Source of the DNA: Ulota crispa
Taxonomy: Eukaryota > Streptophyta > Bryopsida > Orthotrichales > Orthotrichaceae
Length of the DNA stretch: 64,000 nt
Assembly: GCA_963920765.1 (NCBI GenBank)
Contig: OY987242.1
Coordinates: 22,530,002 to 22,594,001, forward strand
Direction: 5' to 3'
The position numbers and the translations under genes are program-made. Each line of letters opens with the position of its first letter. The first letter of the stretch is position 1. This document shows, in pieces, positions 37,200 through 48,762 of the stretch. The notes below the pieces were generated by a model, which did not search any database, was not told where the DNA came from, and was given only the letters and a program-made list of their open reading frames with translations.

Positions 37200-38600
37200 T
37201 TGGACAATTTTGAACACAACTTAATTAAGTCAACAAAATTTTGTATAAAATGTACTGTGCAAGGTGCAGTAGACCATGCTTGTTGCTTTTGGGATAACAA
37301 TGTAGGGTGGCGTAGTAGTATTCATGATTATAATTTGTTTAGTAAATCCCTTATAGGTAAATATTATAATGGAGGGAAACTCAATCTTTATGCCTTGCTT
37401 GATGACGTTGCTTGATGATGTTGCTTATCAACCTTGTCCTTGGATGTTGACACCTTACCTCAGTAACAAAGATGGTTTTAGTAGGGAATAAGCCCATTAG
37501 AATATTATCCAATCAAGTTATTGGATGTGTGTGGAGCATGCATTTAGTATATTGAAGTCACAATGGAGAATATTGTTAAAACAAATGGATTGTCCATTAA
37601 AGCATTTACCAGTTCATGTTACGATGTCGTGATGTAAATCATAGCATATAGTAAAAATAAATAAAGTCATTAGATTATAGTATGTGTAAAATGTACTCTT
37701 TTCCGTTCATTTGCAGTTTTATCCTTGATTAGTAACGTTATCCCGGATAAGGCTTTGATGAGACAACAACCTTTTAGAAGTGTTAGTTTACTGGAGTTAT
37801 TAGAGTTTATTTTAGTGAAAGGATTCATAAAGCAATGGTCTAGAAAGACTTTTACTTTGGAGTTTATTTTAGGTAAAATATTTCATAGACCAATGGTAGA
37901 AGAGGACCTTTTACTTTATATCATCTCTCCATAGTATATATAGGAAACACAATTGAAAGAGGGTGTTCTTTGAAACTAAATTTTATTCTATACTTTGAAA
38001 CATATTTCATTTTGTTTGTTCTCTTAAGCTTTTGATTTCTTATCATCTTGAAGTTTTTATTTTGAGAGGATTTTGTGCATACTATCTCTCACTTGATTCT
38101 TTGATACAGTTGCAACCAGATACCATGCGTGTTCTCAAAGCGTGCTCTTCTCTACCTGACAACGACGTGCTTAATTTTGCAAAATCTAACTAGAATACAT
38201 AATGATGCATTTCATGTGCCATTGAATTTATGAGGCTAAATGTGAGCTACAACAAGATTTGTCAACATCTTCAGAAACTGCTGCTGCATCAACTACATTG
38301 TTGGAAGCTCAAAATGTTACTATAACGGTTGATGATTTTTACAACCATGCTTCATATGAAGTTGAAGCTTTGGGATGGAACTCAACTCCATCATATGCTA
38401 AAGAGCAAATGTGCATGCATCGAGATGCTATAGCTAAGTCATTATTTAGTAGAAAGCAACTTAGGGATATAGCAAGGGATGTAATATTCACTTTAGATTA
38501 TTGTCTTCAAAGAGTGACTAAGGTTCCCATATTGTTTACAAGTTTTTCTTGTTCAAAAACTAACGTAAATAAAGCATTAGTTCAATTAAAAATGAATTAA
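37200..38600 (+). pseudogene. PIF/Harbinger (HARBI1-like, DDE_Tnp_4) transposase relic
   Basis: The conceptual product carries VQGAVDHACCFWDNNVGW, SIHDYNLF, LLDDVA..YQPCPWMLTPY and VEHAFSILKSQWRILLKQMD in the order of the Harbinger nuclease, with candidate D, D and E catalytic residues (VDH, LDD, VEH). A 13-bp tandem duplication of GATGACGTTGCTT near 37401-37425 shifts the frame just after the second Asp. Other stops follow (for example in SREXAH near 37490). The frame at 38259-38600 (LGWNSTPSYAKEQ, HRDAIAKSLF) may be its C-terminal part. The element is inactive. Confidence 0.65.
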
Positions 38601-40633
38601 ATTTTTATCTCCCAAGTTTTGATTTTTTTTTTCCGTAAATATGTTATTTTGAACACATCTTTTTGTATTTAATAATGAGTATAATAATCTACAAATATTG
38701 CATGCACTATGGTACATTTTGCTATAATGAATTTATAAATAGTCTTTTTCTTTAAAACTTCATGAGAGTTATTATAAATTGAATATAAAATCAAGTTTTT
38801 ATTAAACCATACAAATTCAAACTAGATATAGCAAATATTACATGGAAAAATTAAACACAACAATCTAAACATTATCATGTATTCATTGAAAGATTGTAAA
38901 GTATGACTATGACATTTTTAAAAGAGTAGAAGTTATTTGAGGTTTTAGATGCTTAAAGTAGACTTTAAAACAACTTATCAAACCACAAACTACTACATGT
39001 AAGAATTTCATAAGGTTTTTTTTTACTTAAAACCATTCTAAATACAACAAGATTGATAGTTTTGATTCCATAAATTTTTTTTCCCATCAATTTCAATAGT
39101 TTTTACTCCATATATATATTACATGAACTAGTTCAATTCCTGTAGAAACATATGCATTTGATTTCAGCAGTACGCTAATGCGTCCTAGTCCATACAATTT
39201 GTATTTTTTTTAATTAATTTTTTAGAAAATCAAAGAAAAGTTATAACAAATAGAATGTAATAAATGGTAAAAGAGCGCCTCAATTTTGAAATGCAATAAT
39301 GTATTCAATTCAATAAAATTAAGAAACATATTATACTAGATGACCATTCATTCCATTAGTTATATTCAAACTACACATATGTTTTGTTTCTTTGTTGAAA
39401 TCTTAAATTTTATACAAAGACTAAGATTAATTTAAAATGCACTAACATAGCATGCTTAGGGTTTGTATCCTCATGAATCTTTCATTTATATGAAGACAAG
39501 GAACGGCAAGAGTTGAAATTCAATTAAAAGGTTTTTATAACCTACCATGAAAGGACCAAATTTTTCTTTTAATAAATACTACATTTTGTTTTATTTTTGG
39601 GTTACTACAATATCATGAAATGTCAAAACATGGCATCTTTGGCAATGTAGGATGTTCATATTGTAAAAAATTTATTTTGACATTAATTGTTTTACTAATT
39701 AATACAAGATGAAAACAAACAAACATTATGTTACTTATGAGGCCATCCAAGTAATTTAGCCCTTCCATGTTTGAGCATGCCATTGTGACCAGTATAATAC
39801 AAGATATCCTCCTTGTATTTGGAAAGGATCCACACTTTTATTATGTATGAGATCAGGAAAGAAGTAGAAATATCATAAATGCAATTCTACTAAGCTATTT
39901 GAGATCTCAAATTAAAATTTCTTATTGGTGGCAATTGCCAATTATACAACATTATATAAGTTGCCCTATGGGCTACACTCATTTACAAAGAATCCCATGG
40001 TCAAAGCATAGATCTTTTTGAAGCATATAAGTGAAACAATATCTAGTATGTGTTGCTCTAGAGGAACAAATTGAAGGAAGGGCTCCTTTTGATACCGTAT
40101 TGCCATTGCAAATAGAAATTTGTCACTGAGAGTTTGAGACATAAAGAAACCAAGTGATATTAGTAATAGCCCCATAAAATGGTTACCTCTTAAACAATCA
40201 ACTCAAAAATGTCAAATGACAAAAAACAAAGAAATGCAAAAACCATTCATATACTACACAGACTAACAAATAGTACACCTCACAAGAGCCAGGAGCCCAA
40301 GATCATAGTCCATCTAGATGAAATAACCAAAAAACAAGGAGCACAAACAAAAAAACATTGCAACCACAAACAAACACAATTGGCCGCAACTAAGGTCAAT
40401 ATAACACATCAATAGAAAAAAGTGGTTGCCAAAACAATAGCGGAAAGCCCAAACAAATGATTCCATAGTTGCCATAATCCTAGATCCGATTCCCATTGCG
40501 AGCGCCCTGTTGAACTCAATCGAACCATAGGATGCAAAGTCCATCACAATTGCAACAAACAAATGGCAACTCTTTCTTTTCAAAAGATCATTGTGCAAAA
40601 AAATAAAATCCCTACTGCATGACGACGACACCA
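38601..40633. other. AT-rich spacer, no gene seen
   Basis: No coding pattern is visible. A dispersed repeat copy lies at 39786-39975, matching 61289-61605. Confidence 0.5.
39786..39975 (+). repeat. Dispersed repeat, copy 1
   Basis: It begins GTGACCAGTATAATACAAGA and continues with spaced matches (TTTTATTA, GAGATC, TTCTTGTTGGTGGC-like, GCCAATTATA) to the copy at 61289-61605 in the same orientation. It is probably a decayed TE fragment of unknown class. Confidence 0.5.
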
Positions 40634-41465
40634 AGGTTGCTAAACCATGAGCGGAGAGCAATGAGCGTTGAGCGGTGGGCAGACTTTTCATAAAATTTTG
40701 AAAATTGAAAATCATATTATAAAAAGTTTCATATTATTGTAAGTAGACAAAAATGATCATTATATGAATAAATGCTTTGGATGATATTTGAAATTCATCC
40801 ATTGAAATAAACAAATGAAAAATCATATTGAATGAATGAAAATTGAAATGGATGAATGTAAATGAAAAGAAGGCAACAAACATGCTGCAAATCCATTTAA
40901 AAAGATATATATTACAAAAACAAATCAAGGCATCATACTCAAAATTAGAGAATACAAACTTTCATAGATACCCATTTTTTCAATAAAAGAAAATCCAGTA
41001 CAAGATTTCTTCCATTGCCAACAAATTCAAAAATAATAAATCAAGTACAAATTCACATTAAACCTTTCATGTACCATTGCTATATTCTTGTGGTACTCTC
41101 AATTCCAATGAACCCAAAGTCCTTAATTTTCACTTTACAATTTTGAGCACATTCAAATTTTACAAATACAAGTCTACAATGATAGCAATGAAATAATGTT
41201 ATAATCTCTATTAAAAAAGGATTTAATTTTATATCTCAAATTCCAAAATTAAAGTATACTTTTAATTGCCAATTTAACATTTTTTAGTGTTAATATAATA
41301 TTTCTTTTAATATGTTGAACACATTTTCAAAAAAAAACTGAACAAAAATTCAATTAAGAAACATTTTATGGTGAAAAGTTTAAACCCAAATAAACTTGTA
41401 AAATTATTAAACATAAGATTGACTATGATTTATTCATTTGGTAATTTACCACATTAAAGTACTAC

Positions 41466-41617
41466 AAACGCAATATTTAATCAATTAGAAAAAATGAAAT
41501 TGTGGGACTTTTGGATTTTTTGTTTTATAAAGAGAATTCAATGAATTCATTTTATAAAACATAAAATCCAAAAGTCCCAAAATGTCACTTTCTCCTAATT
41601 TAATAAATATTGCGTTG
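41466..41617. mobile_element. Small palindromic MITE
   Basis: A near-perfect foldback of about 150 bp with arms of about 70 bp, centred near 41541 (GAATTCAATGAATTC). Arms run from CAATATTTAATCAATTAG inward to GGGACTTTTGGATTTT. It is related to the sequence in CDSP32 intron 2 (9991-10236). Confidence 0.7.
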
Positions 41618-42325
41618 AAGACATCTTCTCACTCTTTATTAAATAAGAAGAATGCCAAAAAATGTAAATTGACTTTTCATTGTGGATAATTATAGAAATT
41701 GAAAAAAATCAATGAATGCATAAATAGAAATCTAATTTACAAAAACTTTGGAGGCACTTCAAGGCATTTTTAAAACCTAAGGGGGCATTTGGCATGGCCA
41801 CAGTACCATTACATGAAAAGTGGACTAAAATTGTGAACCAAACATCTTGAGTAATTCACAATGCTATGCCAAATGCTGCCAATGCACTACTGCGTATTGC
41901 CCTTTACTTCAAGTTTGTTAAAAATGGCCCTATGTTAATGAAGATTGTCAAAACCACAATTCTTGGCCAATTTGCCATTTTCTTTTCCCCTCCTCTAAAG
42001 CTAGCTAAAATTTAAAGCTCCATCATTCATATTTTGAATTTTTTCTTCTATGTGGAAGCTATAAACTAATGAAATAATGATTTTATATGAGAACTTGATT
42101 GAAGCTAGCTTCTCATTCTAAATTTTTAGTATACGTTTCTCAATTCTAAATGTTATGAATTTTTTTAGAAATAAGACCAAGTTTGATACAAAGACATGCT
42201 AAAAATTAGAAAGAAAAAAACTAAAAACAATTGCTGCAAAAGCCTCCCCAAATTATATCATTGAGTTTTATTATAATTATTTGAAGAGAATTTATTTTGA
42301 CAATTATTATTTTGACAACTATATG

Positions 42326-42959
42326 TTAACCCCTAAATGCCCAAGCCCTATATGGGCTCTTTGGACTTTCCATGAAACTGAACAATCAATCAACCTTTTC
42401 ATAAATTCCATCAAGTTTTTTTCAATTGTAACCGTACAAATTTAAACCAAACATGTTAGAGATTGTATGGAAAAAGAAAACACATCAATATCACTTATAA
42501 TTTGAAAGATTATAACATTTGAACATGAGGGTGTTAAAAGTGCAAAAGTGACTTAAAGCTTTCTCATCCTCATTTCACATGTCAAATCTGAAAAGTTGGT
42601 GACTAAAAAAATATGGGGTTTAAGATCATTACATGTCTAACTCTAATCAATTTACAATTTTTGAAATCTACTCCTACATTAATTTAAATGGATTTCTAAT
42701 GTGGATTTTTCTCCAAGCTCTAGTATATTTAAGGCTCATTTTCAAGATCTTCCTACACTAGAAAAGTCAAGATTGCAGTGGACACCTTTGTACAAAATCT
42801 CGAGTAAATCACCAACTTTCATTTTCAAAATCAGATTTTTGATGTTGAAAGTAGACTTCAAAACAAACTTATACTGAAAATAATGATTTGATAAGGTTTT
42901 ATTCATCTTCAAAGTTTTGTAAAGACCCAAGTATGGTCGCTTAGGCATTTAGGGGTTAA
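42326..42959. mobile_element. TTAA-flanked element with perfect 16-bp ends
   Basis: The ends are TTAACCCCTAAATGCC and the exact complement GGCATTTAGGGGTTAA. The inner part after the left end (GCCCTATATGGGCTC) resembles the right end of the element at 45888-46808. TA- or TTAA-type target duplication is indicated. No transposase is encoded in its 634 bp. Confidence 0.75.
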
Positions 42960-43088
42960 GGTAGTTTGCGTAGAATCTTAAATATTGTTGGCTTCATATG
43001 CTTTTGCAACACAAATCTTTTTTACATTGAGCACGTTAAGAGCAATCTTTTTTGTTTTGCATAATAGAATAAAGGCCATTTGGAACCA

Positions 43089-43672
43089 ACTCGGAACCTA
43101 GGTGGGGTATATGAGGGTACAACTAATTTGTGTTTTGAACAAAGTTTCATTTTCATTGGCTGTAGAAGCACAATTTATTTGTTGTTTTGTTTTTTGTTTT
43201 GCATCCAAATTCTTTTTTTGCTTTTTACAAATTTGGTTTTTGTGTCATAGGACCCATCTCATAACCTAAGAGGTCTACTTATGCTCAATACAAGTTTTGT
43301 AAAGAGCCTTATTGGAATCCGATAGGGCTCTTTAAAATAATAATTTTATTTTATTCTATTTTGTTTTGGATTTTTTTCACAAATTTATTTAATTTAAATT
43401 TTTTTTATAGATTTTGTTTTTGTGTCTTGGGACCCTTCTTGGAACCTAAGAGGCCTACTTGTGATGGATAAGGATTTTGTAAAGGGCTCCTCGGATTTTG
43501 AGGAACACTTCTAAAAATAGTTATTTATTATTTATTTATTTTCAAATGTTTTTTTGCCAAAATATTAAAAAAAAATATATTTTTATTTTTACATTTCTCA
43601 GTTTTGTATCTTAGGACCTTTCTTGGAACCTAGGAGGCCTACTTATTCACGTTATGGATTTTGTAAAGGAGT
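43089..43672 (+). repeat. About 180-bp tandem repeat, three to four decayed units
   Basis: The block GGAACCTAAGAGGCCTACTT, followed by TTTTGTAAAGGGCTC, recurs near 43265, 43442 and 43625, about 180 bp apart. An older copy (GGAACCTAGGTGGGGTAT) lies near 43094. T-rich spacers separate the blocks. Confidence 0.75.
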
Positions 43673-45289
43673 CATAAAATTTGTCAAAATTGCAAAATTC
43701 ATGAAATCTCAACAAAATTTAGTGTATTTAAAAAAAGACTTAGTTGTTTTTGCTATGAATAAGTTAAAATGACCTTTTTAGAGAGGAAATTGTCAAATTT
43801 ATCATTTTATTGCCTGGTAAGGCAATCATTCCAATGAATTGTGGATGAATTTTAAATATCATCCAAAAATTTTATTCATATAGTAATCACTTTTGTCTAT
43901 TTATAATCATATGAAACTCCCTATAATATGATTTTCAATTTTCAAAATTTCATGAAAAATCTGCCCGCCGCTCAAAGCTCATTGCTCAACGTTTATTGCT
44001 CCCTACTCACAGTTAGTAACCTCGCTTCGATAGGCATGTGCAAAAATGTGGTATCATGCCTAGCTGCCTGCACTATCACAACACTCCCAGAAGCATAAAT
44101 TCCGGCAACATCAAAATGAGGTGAAGAGCAGAATGTACAAGTTTCACAACAAAATAGACAACGCAAAAGGCAACAACGATTTAAAAAACTTCAATTGCAA
44201 TACAATGAAGATCAAGAACCAGGAGATTTTTGAAGCAATTGAACATTTATCTCAAAATATTGAGTTGGAGCTTTCACAAGATGGTGTACTTAAGCTTAAA
44301 GACCATTAATTGGATCTTTTAAATTATCTCAACAGCTTGATGAGGTTGCACATGAACTTGACCTTTCTCAGCCAGTTGAAGGAGTTAGTCTTCCACAATA
44401 ACTACAAACACGGCAAAGGGAACATTGCAAAAAAAATTGCACAAGTCAACATTGAAATGTCTTTGTTGATGAAGAGCTAGCCTTCCATTATTGCGGTGAA
44501 TGTTCTTGTCAAAAGCTTCTTCAAGAGCAAAGTGAAAGGCCATCCACCACTAATATTGCAAAGAGAGGTGAATTTTCACAAATTACTTGCCATGTTTTGG
44601 ATGGAATGAACATTATTTGCAAACATTGTCATGCAAACATATTCTTAGAAGAAAAGACATCAAGTACCAAACAAAACATCCTTTAGCCTTTGTTGTCAAT
44701 ATGGAAAAGTTGCATTACCGGCTCATCAACCACTTCCACCATTGTTGAATTCTTTGATAACCAATCAAGGTGGACATATTCAAAACTTTTGGCAAAAGTT
44801 TAAGCTTAAAATATTCCTTTTGTTTGCATCCATGGATCATGCATTTGGGCCTTTGTTTCCAAAAGATGCAAATGACCCTAAATTTGCTCAAATTTACATT
44901 ATGGATCTTCAAGCTCAAGTATCTCATAGATCTAAAATATTTCAAGACCCGGATGTTTTGCTTTTGAGTGATCTAAAAGAATGGATGCTTACCAACAATC
45001 CATTTGCACAAACTCTTCAAAATATTAGTCAATTGAAGTAACTACTATCATCAAGGAAAGCAATGGCTTTAATAGAAGACATTACAACACCCCTATTGTT
45101 GAAGAAGTGGCAAAATTACTACTTAGAAATGGTGAATGTGGCCAACACCATATTGGTGTTCAGATGGAAGAGGGAGGAATTTGACGTATATCAACCCTAC
45201 ACCCTTCATATGGCCCTTTGCACTAAGTGTTGATGTTCCCCTATGGAGACAAAGGTTGGGCAATTGGCATTCACCATACAAATGTTATC

Positions 45290-45891
45290 TTAACCCTTGA
45301 AGGGCCCAAACACCCTTTGTGGCCAAAAGTTGCGGTCTTTGCTGTATTTGAGCAAGTTGGGTGCATTTTTTGGATTTTGTGTTCACTGGGAATTTGTTGC
45401 CCTTGCTGATATGGTTCAGGATCTATTCACTCATTTGTTGAATACCTTGTATAGTAGAGTTGGTTAGGGATAGTATGCCTTGGATTATACGGTCCATGTA
45501 CAAATACATATTTCTAGGCATACAATCAAACCGCAAATTCAAGCCACCTTACTTCGGTGATTGAGCGGAATTTTTTTCTATGAATCACAACAGGCAATTC
45601 TAGGCCTCCCTCCGCAGGGATAGATGATTCAACCTTCTTTAACTGAAAACAAAAATGCTTGTGAATATGAGAGAGGAGAGCACATACCCTTACTTTCTGC
45701 AGTGAATCTTCAAATCCACGACGAGATGGCCAAAACCAAAAAACACAAGTACTTAGCAACCCAAGACTTTGCAATCCATGCAGCTACCCAAGCAAAGAAG
45801 TGCAATTTGACATGCCTCCAGAATTGAAAAATACGGTACTCTTCAAATACAAAACCGTATCCACAAAGCCCAAGGGCCCTTTAGGGGTTAA
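45290..45891. mobile_element. TTAA-flanked element inserted in the Helitron, first of two
   Basis: It starts TTAACCCTTGAAGGGCCCAA and ends GGGCCCTTTAGGGGTTAA. Its right-hand TTAA (45888-45891) is also the left-hand TTAA of the next element. It splits the Helitron reading frame after FPYGDKGWAIGI. Confidence 0.7.
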
Positions 45892-46808
45892 CCCCTAAAA
45901 TTCTTTTGTGTTTAGAGGCCCAAAACTGCTTCAAAATACTAGTCCCCATACCAAAGTCAAAATCTTCATTGAAACCTATATTTTAACAAATCCAACCATA
46001 GGATCCTTTGGTTGACTTGCACAAGTACATTGTCCCAAAATTTTAGAATGAATATCCCCACCAATTGCAAGATCAATGTGCCTAAACTTCAAAATGTAGG
46101 TTTTTCTAGTCCTTCCAAAAGGTGAATTTTTGAGATTCAAACTTTTTAGAAAAAAACACATATGTTGTATTTCTTGTGCAATTTTTGCAATATGTCGAAA
46201 GATGGGTTGAAAGCATATATAAAAAAATTTAACCAAAAAAAATTTTGGATTCATTTTTATAAAAAGTTGTAAAGTGAAAGGTATTGATGAATGAAAGATA
46301 TAACTAATATGCTAATAAGTTTTGGAAGAATTTAAAAATTGTTAATCCCAATGGTGAGAATGCTCTAATAGACAACTAGTAACTTTCATTTTCATTTTCA
46401 TTTGTAATTTTTCAAAATTGAGAGTAAAAGATAACTTTATATGTTTTTTCTACCCTCTTCCTACCTTCATTGCCCGCAAAAGAAAACTCCTTGTAACTCT
46501 TACCTCATTATTTGGAATAGAGTGATTCAATTTTTTTTGAGTAGGTATCAATTTATACAATTCTATAAAAAAATAAAATAAAAAATTAGAATATGTTTTT
46601 TGCTGCCCGGTTTGACATTGAAATTGAAAAAACCTTCTAACTTTTGCAATACTTATCTGAATGACATGAAATAAAGTTTCACATATAGATTTTGATGAGT
46701 AGCATCCATCCTAAAATTTCATGAAAAATTTCCAAATTATGAAGTCAACAAAACCTGCCCGAATTCTCATAAAGCCCAAAGTGGGCTCCTTGGGCCTTTA
46801 GGGGTTAA
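45888..46808. mobile_element. TTAA-flanked element inserted in the Helitron, second of two
   Basis: It starts TTAACCCCTAAAATTC and ends TTGGGCCTTTAGGGGTTAA. Interior sequence (CTGCCCGG, TCATTATTTGGAATAGAGTG) resembles the inner part of the foldback at 18243-19044. It shares a single TTAA with the element to its left. Confidence 0.7.
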
Positions 46809-47790
46809 GCCAATCTCTCAATTCTACGGTTACTATAATGGAATATTATAGTTTTTGTTTGATGCTTCAAAGAGATTTGTACATTCACTCACTTAGCAAG
46901 TTATTTCAAGAACATATTGTTGACCAATATGCCAAAATGAAAGAGCAACATTGATGTTTATCCGTTATAATCAAATCCAACTTAGGGTAGAGCTATATCA
47001 AGGTCTACAAGATTTAGTTTCAACAAGTGGTGCAAATCCAAGGACTCCTGGAAAACAAAATAGTCCTACCATCATAATTTGAAGGACCTCCATGTCAAAT
47101 ACAACAACTCTATCAAGATGCCATGGCCATTATACATTGACATGGTAAGCTTGACTTTTTCATTACTTTCACATGTAACCGAATTGGCCAGAGATCCAAA
47201 ATAACTTATTTTCAAGCTAACAAGTAATTGATAGGCCGGATTTAGTAACTAGATATTCAATTTGAAGCTTAAGGAGTTATTAGATGATCTTTTCAAAAAG
47301 TTAGTGTCTGGGGTGGTGGTTGGAGATATTTGGACAATTGAGTTCCAAAAGCGTGATTGTCCACTTGCACACATTCTCATTGTGACAACCAAATTGAATA
47401 AGCCTCAAAAAGCAGATGGTTACGATTTGTGGGTTAGTGCAGAAATTCCAGATCAAATTGAAGAACCATTGCTTCATGACACTATTTCAAGGTGTATGGT
47501 GCATGGCCCATGTGGTTTTGCAAATCCATAAGTCCCTAGCATGGTTGATAGAAAATGTTGGAAGGGATATCCAAGATTATTTTCTGAAGAAACACAAACT
47601 GAAGATAGTTTGCCTTCATATAATTGAAGAGACAATGGATGGCATAGCAAGGAGTTGCATGTGACAATAGGCGGATAGTTCCTTATAACCGGTATTTTGT
47701 TGGTGAAATACAATACCCATATCAACGTAGAAATTTGTTCTACAATTAAGAGTGTAAAATACTCATACAAGTACATACACTAGGAACACG
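46809..47790 (+). pseudogene. Helitron Rep (HUH endonuclease) domain relic
   Basis: Pieces in order include TVTIMEYYSF, LFQEHIVDQYAKM, LYQDAMAI, FFITFTCN, LVTRIFNLKLKELLDDL, EFQKRDCPLAHIL (47341-47381), CMVHGPCG and the tyrosine motif KYSYKYIH (near 47757-47780). In the HUH motif the first His is replaced: CTT (Leu) at 47364-47366 gives LAH instead of HAH or HVH, so the metal site is lost. An in-frame TAG follows the KYIH motif. Confidence 0.8.
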
Positions 47791-47798
47791 ATCAGGCA

Positions 47799-48640
47799 TT
47801 GGCACAACTTCAACCAACTCAAGAGCATGAAGAGACATTGCCACAAATACATGTTGACGAAATTCAAGAGTTCTTGGATTCTCAAAATGTTTCACCAAGT
47901 GAAGCTTCATTTCAAATTTTTGGAGGAAACATGCATGGTCATTCCCCTGCTGTAACATGTTTGGCAATTCATCTGCCAAACCAATATTTAGTTGTTTTTA
48001 ATGACAACAATGACTTGAGAGAAATTTTGCAAAGAATTTCTATGTCAACATTGGAAGCTTGGTTTTTGCTCAACAAATTTGATCCAAATGCAAGAATGCA
48101 TCATTATGTGGATATCTCGGAGCATTACACTTGGAGAGGCAACAAGTGGCATCCCAAAAAAAAAATGAAGTTGTCTACCATTGGTCATATGTATTTTGTT
48201 CCTCCTACAAAATTAGAAAAAATTGTCTAAGGATTTTGCTCCATTTAGTTAAAAGAGCTTGCTCATTTGAAGATTTACAAACACTTGAGAGAATAATCCA
48301 TTCTTCGTTTAGAGTTGCATGTTAAGCTCTCAAGGACTTTTAGGGATCGATGAAGAATGGGACTTAGGTTTACAAGAAGCCACTACTACGACTTTTTAGC
48401 AAATCTACTGAGTCAACTTTTTGTAACTGTATTGGTTTTTTGCAATCCCTCTGACCCAAGGATCCTTTGGGATTATTATCAAGATGAGCTTGCAGCTAAT
48501 TTTCTTTACAGGCATTGTGTAGCAATTGAAGATCAAAATGCACCTCCAAAAACTTCATCATTTGATGAAAAGCATTATTTGAAATTGATCAACTTTTACA
48601 AGTATAATTTTCAAAGATTTCCTTATAAATAAATATACAT
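47799..48640 (+). pseudogene. Helitron linker region between Rep and helicase
   Basis: The longest open part (47799-48230) carries DEIQEFLDSQNVSPSEASFQ, HGHSPAVTCLAIHLPNQYLVV and YTWRGNKWHPKKK, typical of the region between the Rep and helicase domains. Shifted frames continue with SFEDLQTLERIIHSSF and a LFVTVLVFCNPSDPRILW block at 48410-48470. The end near 48632, followed by a TTTTGCAG at about 48755, could be an old intron. Confidence 0.8.
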
Positions 48641-48762
48641 ACACAAAGAAATGTAAAGAAAAAAATGAATGTCAATATTTAAAATTTATTACGTTTTTTT
48701 TGTTTTAAATGTTGTATAAAATTTGATCTTTAAAAAATATTGACCTGAGCCAATTTTGCAGG

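Larger units (their letters stand above)
40634..44022. mobile_element. 3.4-kb non-autonomous element with about 175-bp terminal inverted repeats
   Basis: Left (40634-40805) and right (43845-44022) ends are inverted copies. Both include TTGAAAATTGAAAATCATAT, a nearby GGCAGA with GAGCGG-type motifs, and AGGTTRCTAA at the tip. The length of the repeats suggests a Mutator-like element, but no 9-bp duplication was found. It contains no recognisable transposase. Inside are a palindromic MITE, a TTAA-flanked element and a 180-bp tandem array. Confidence 0.65.
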
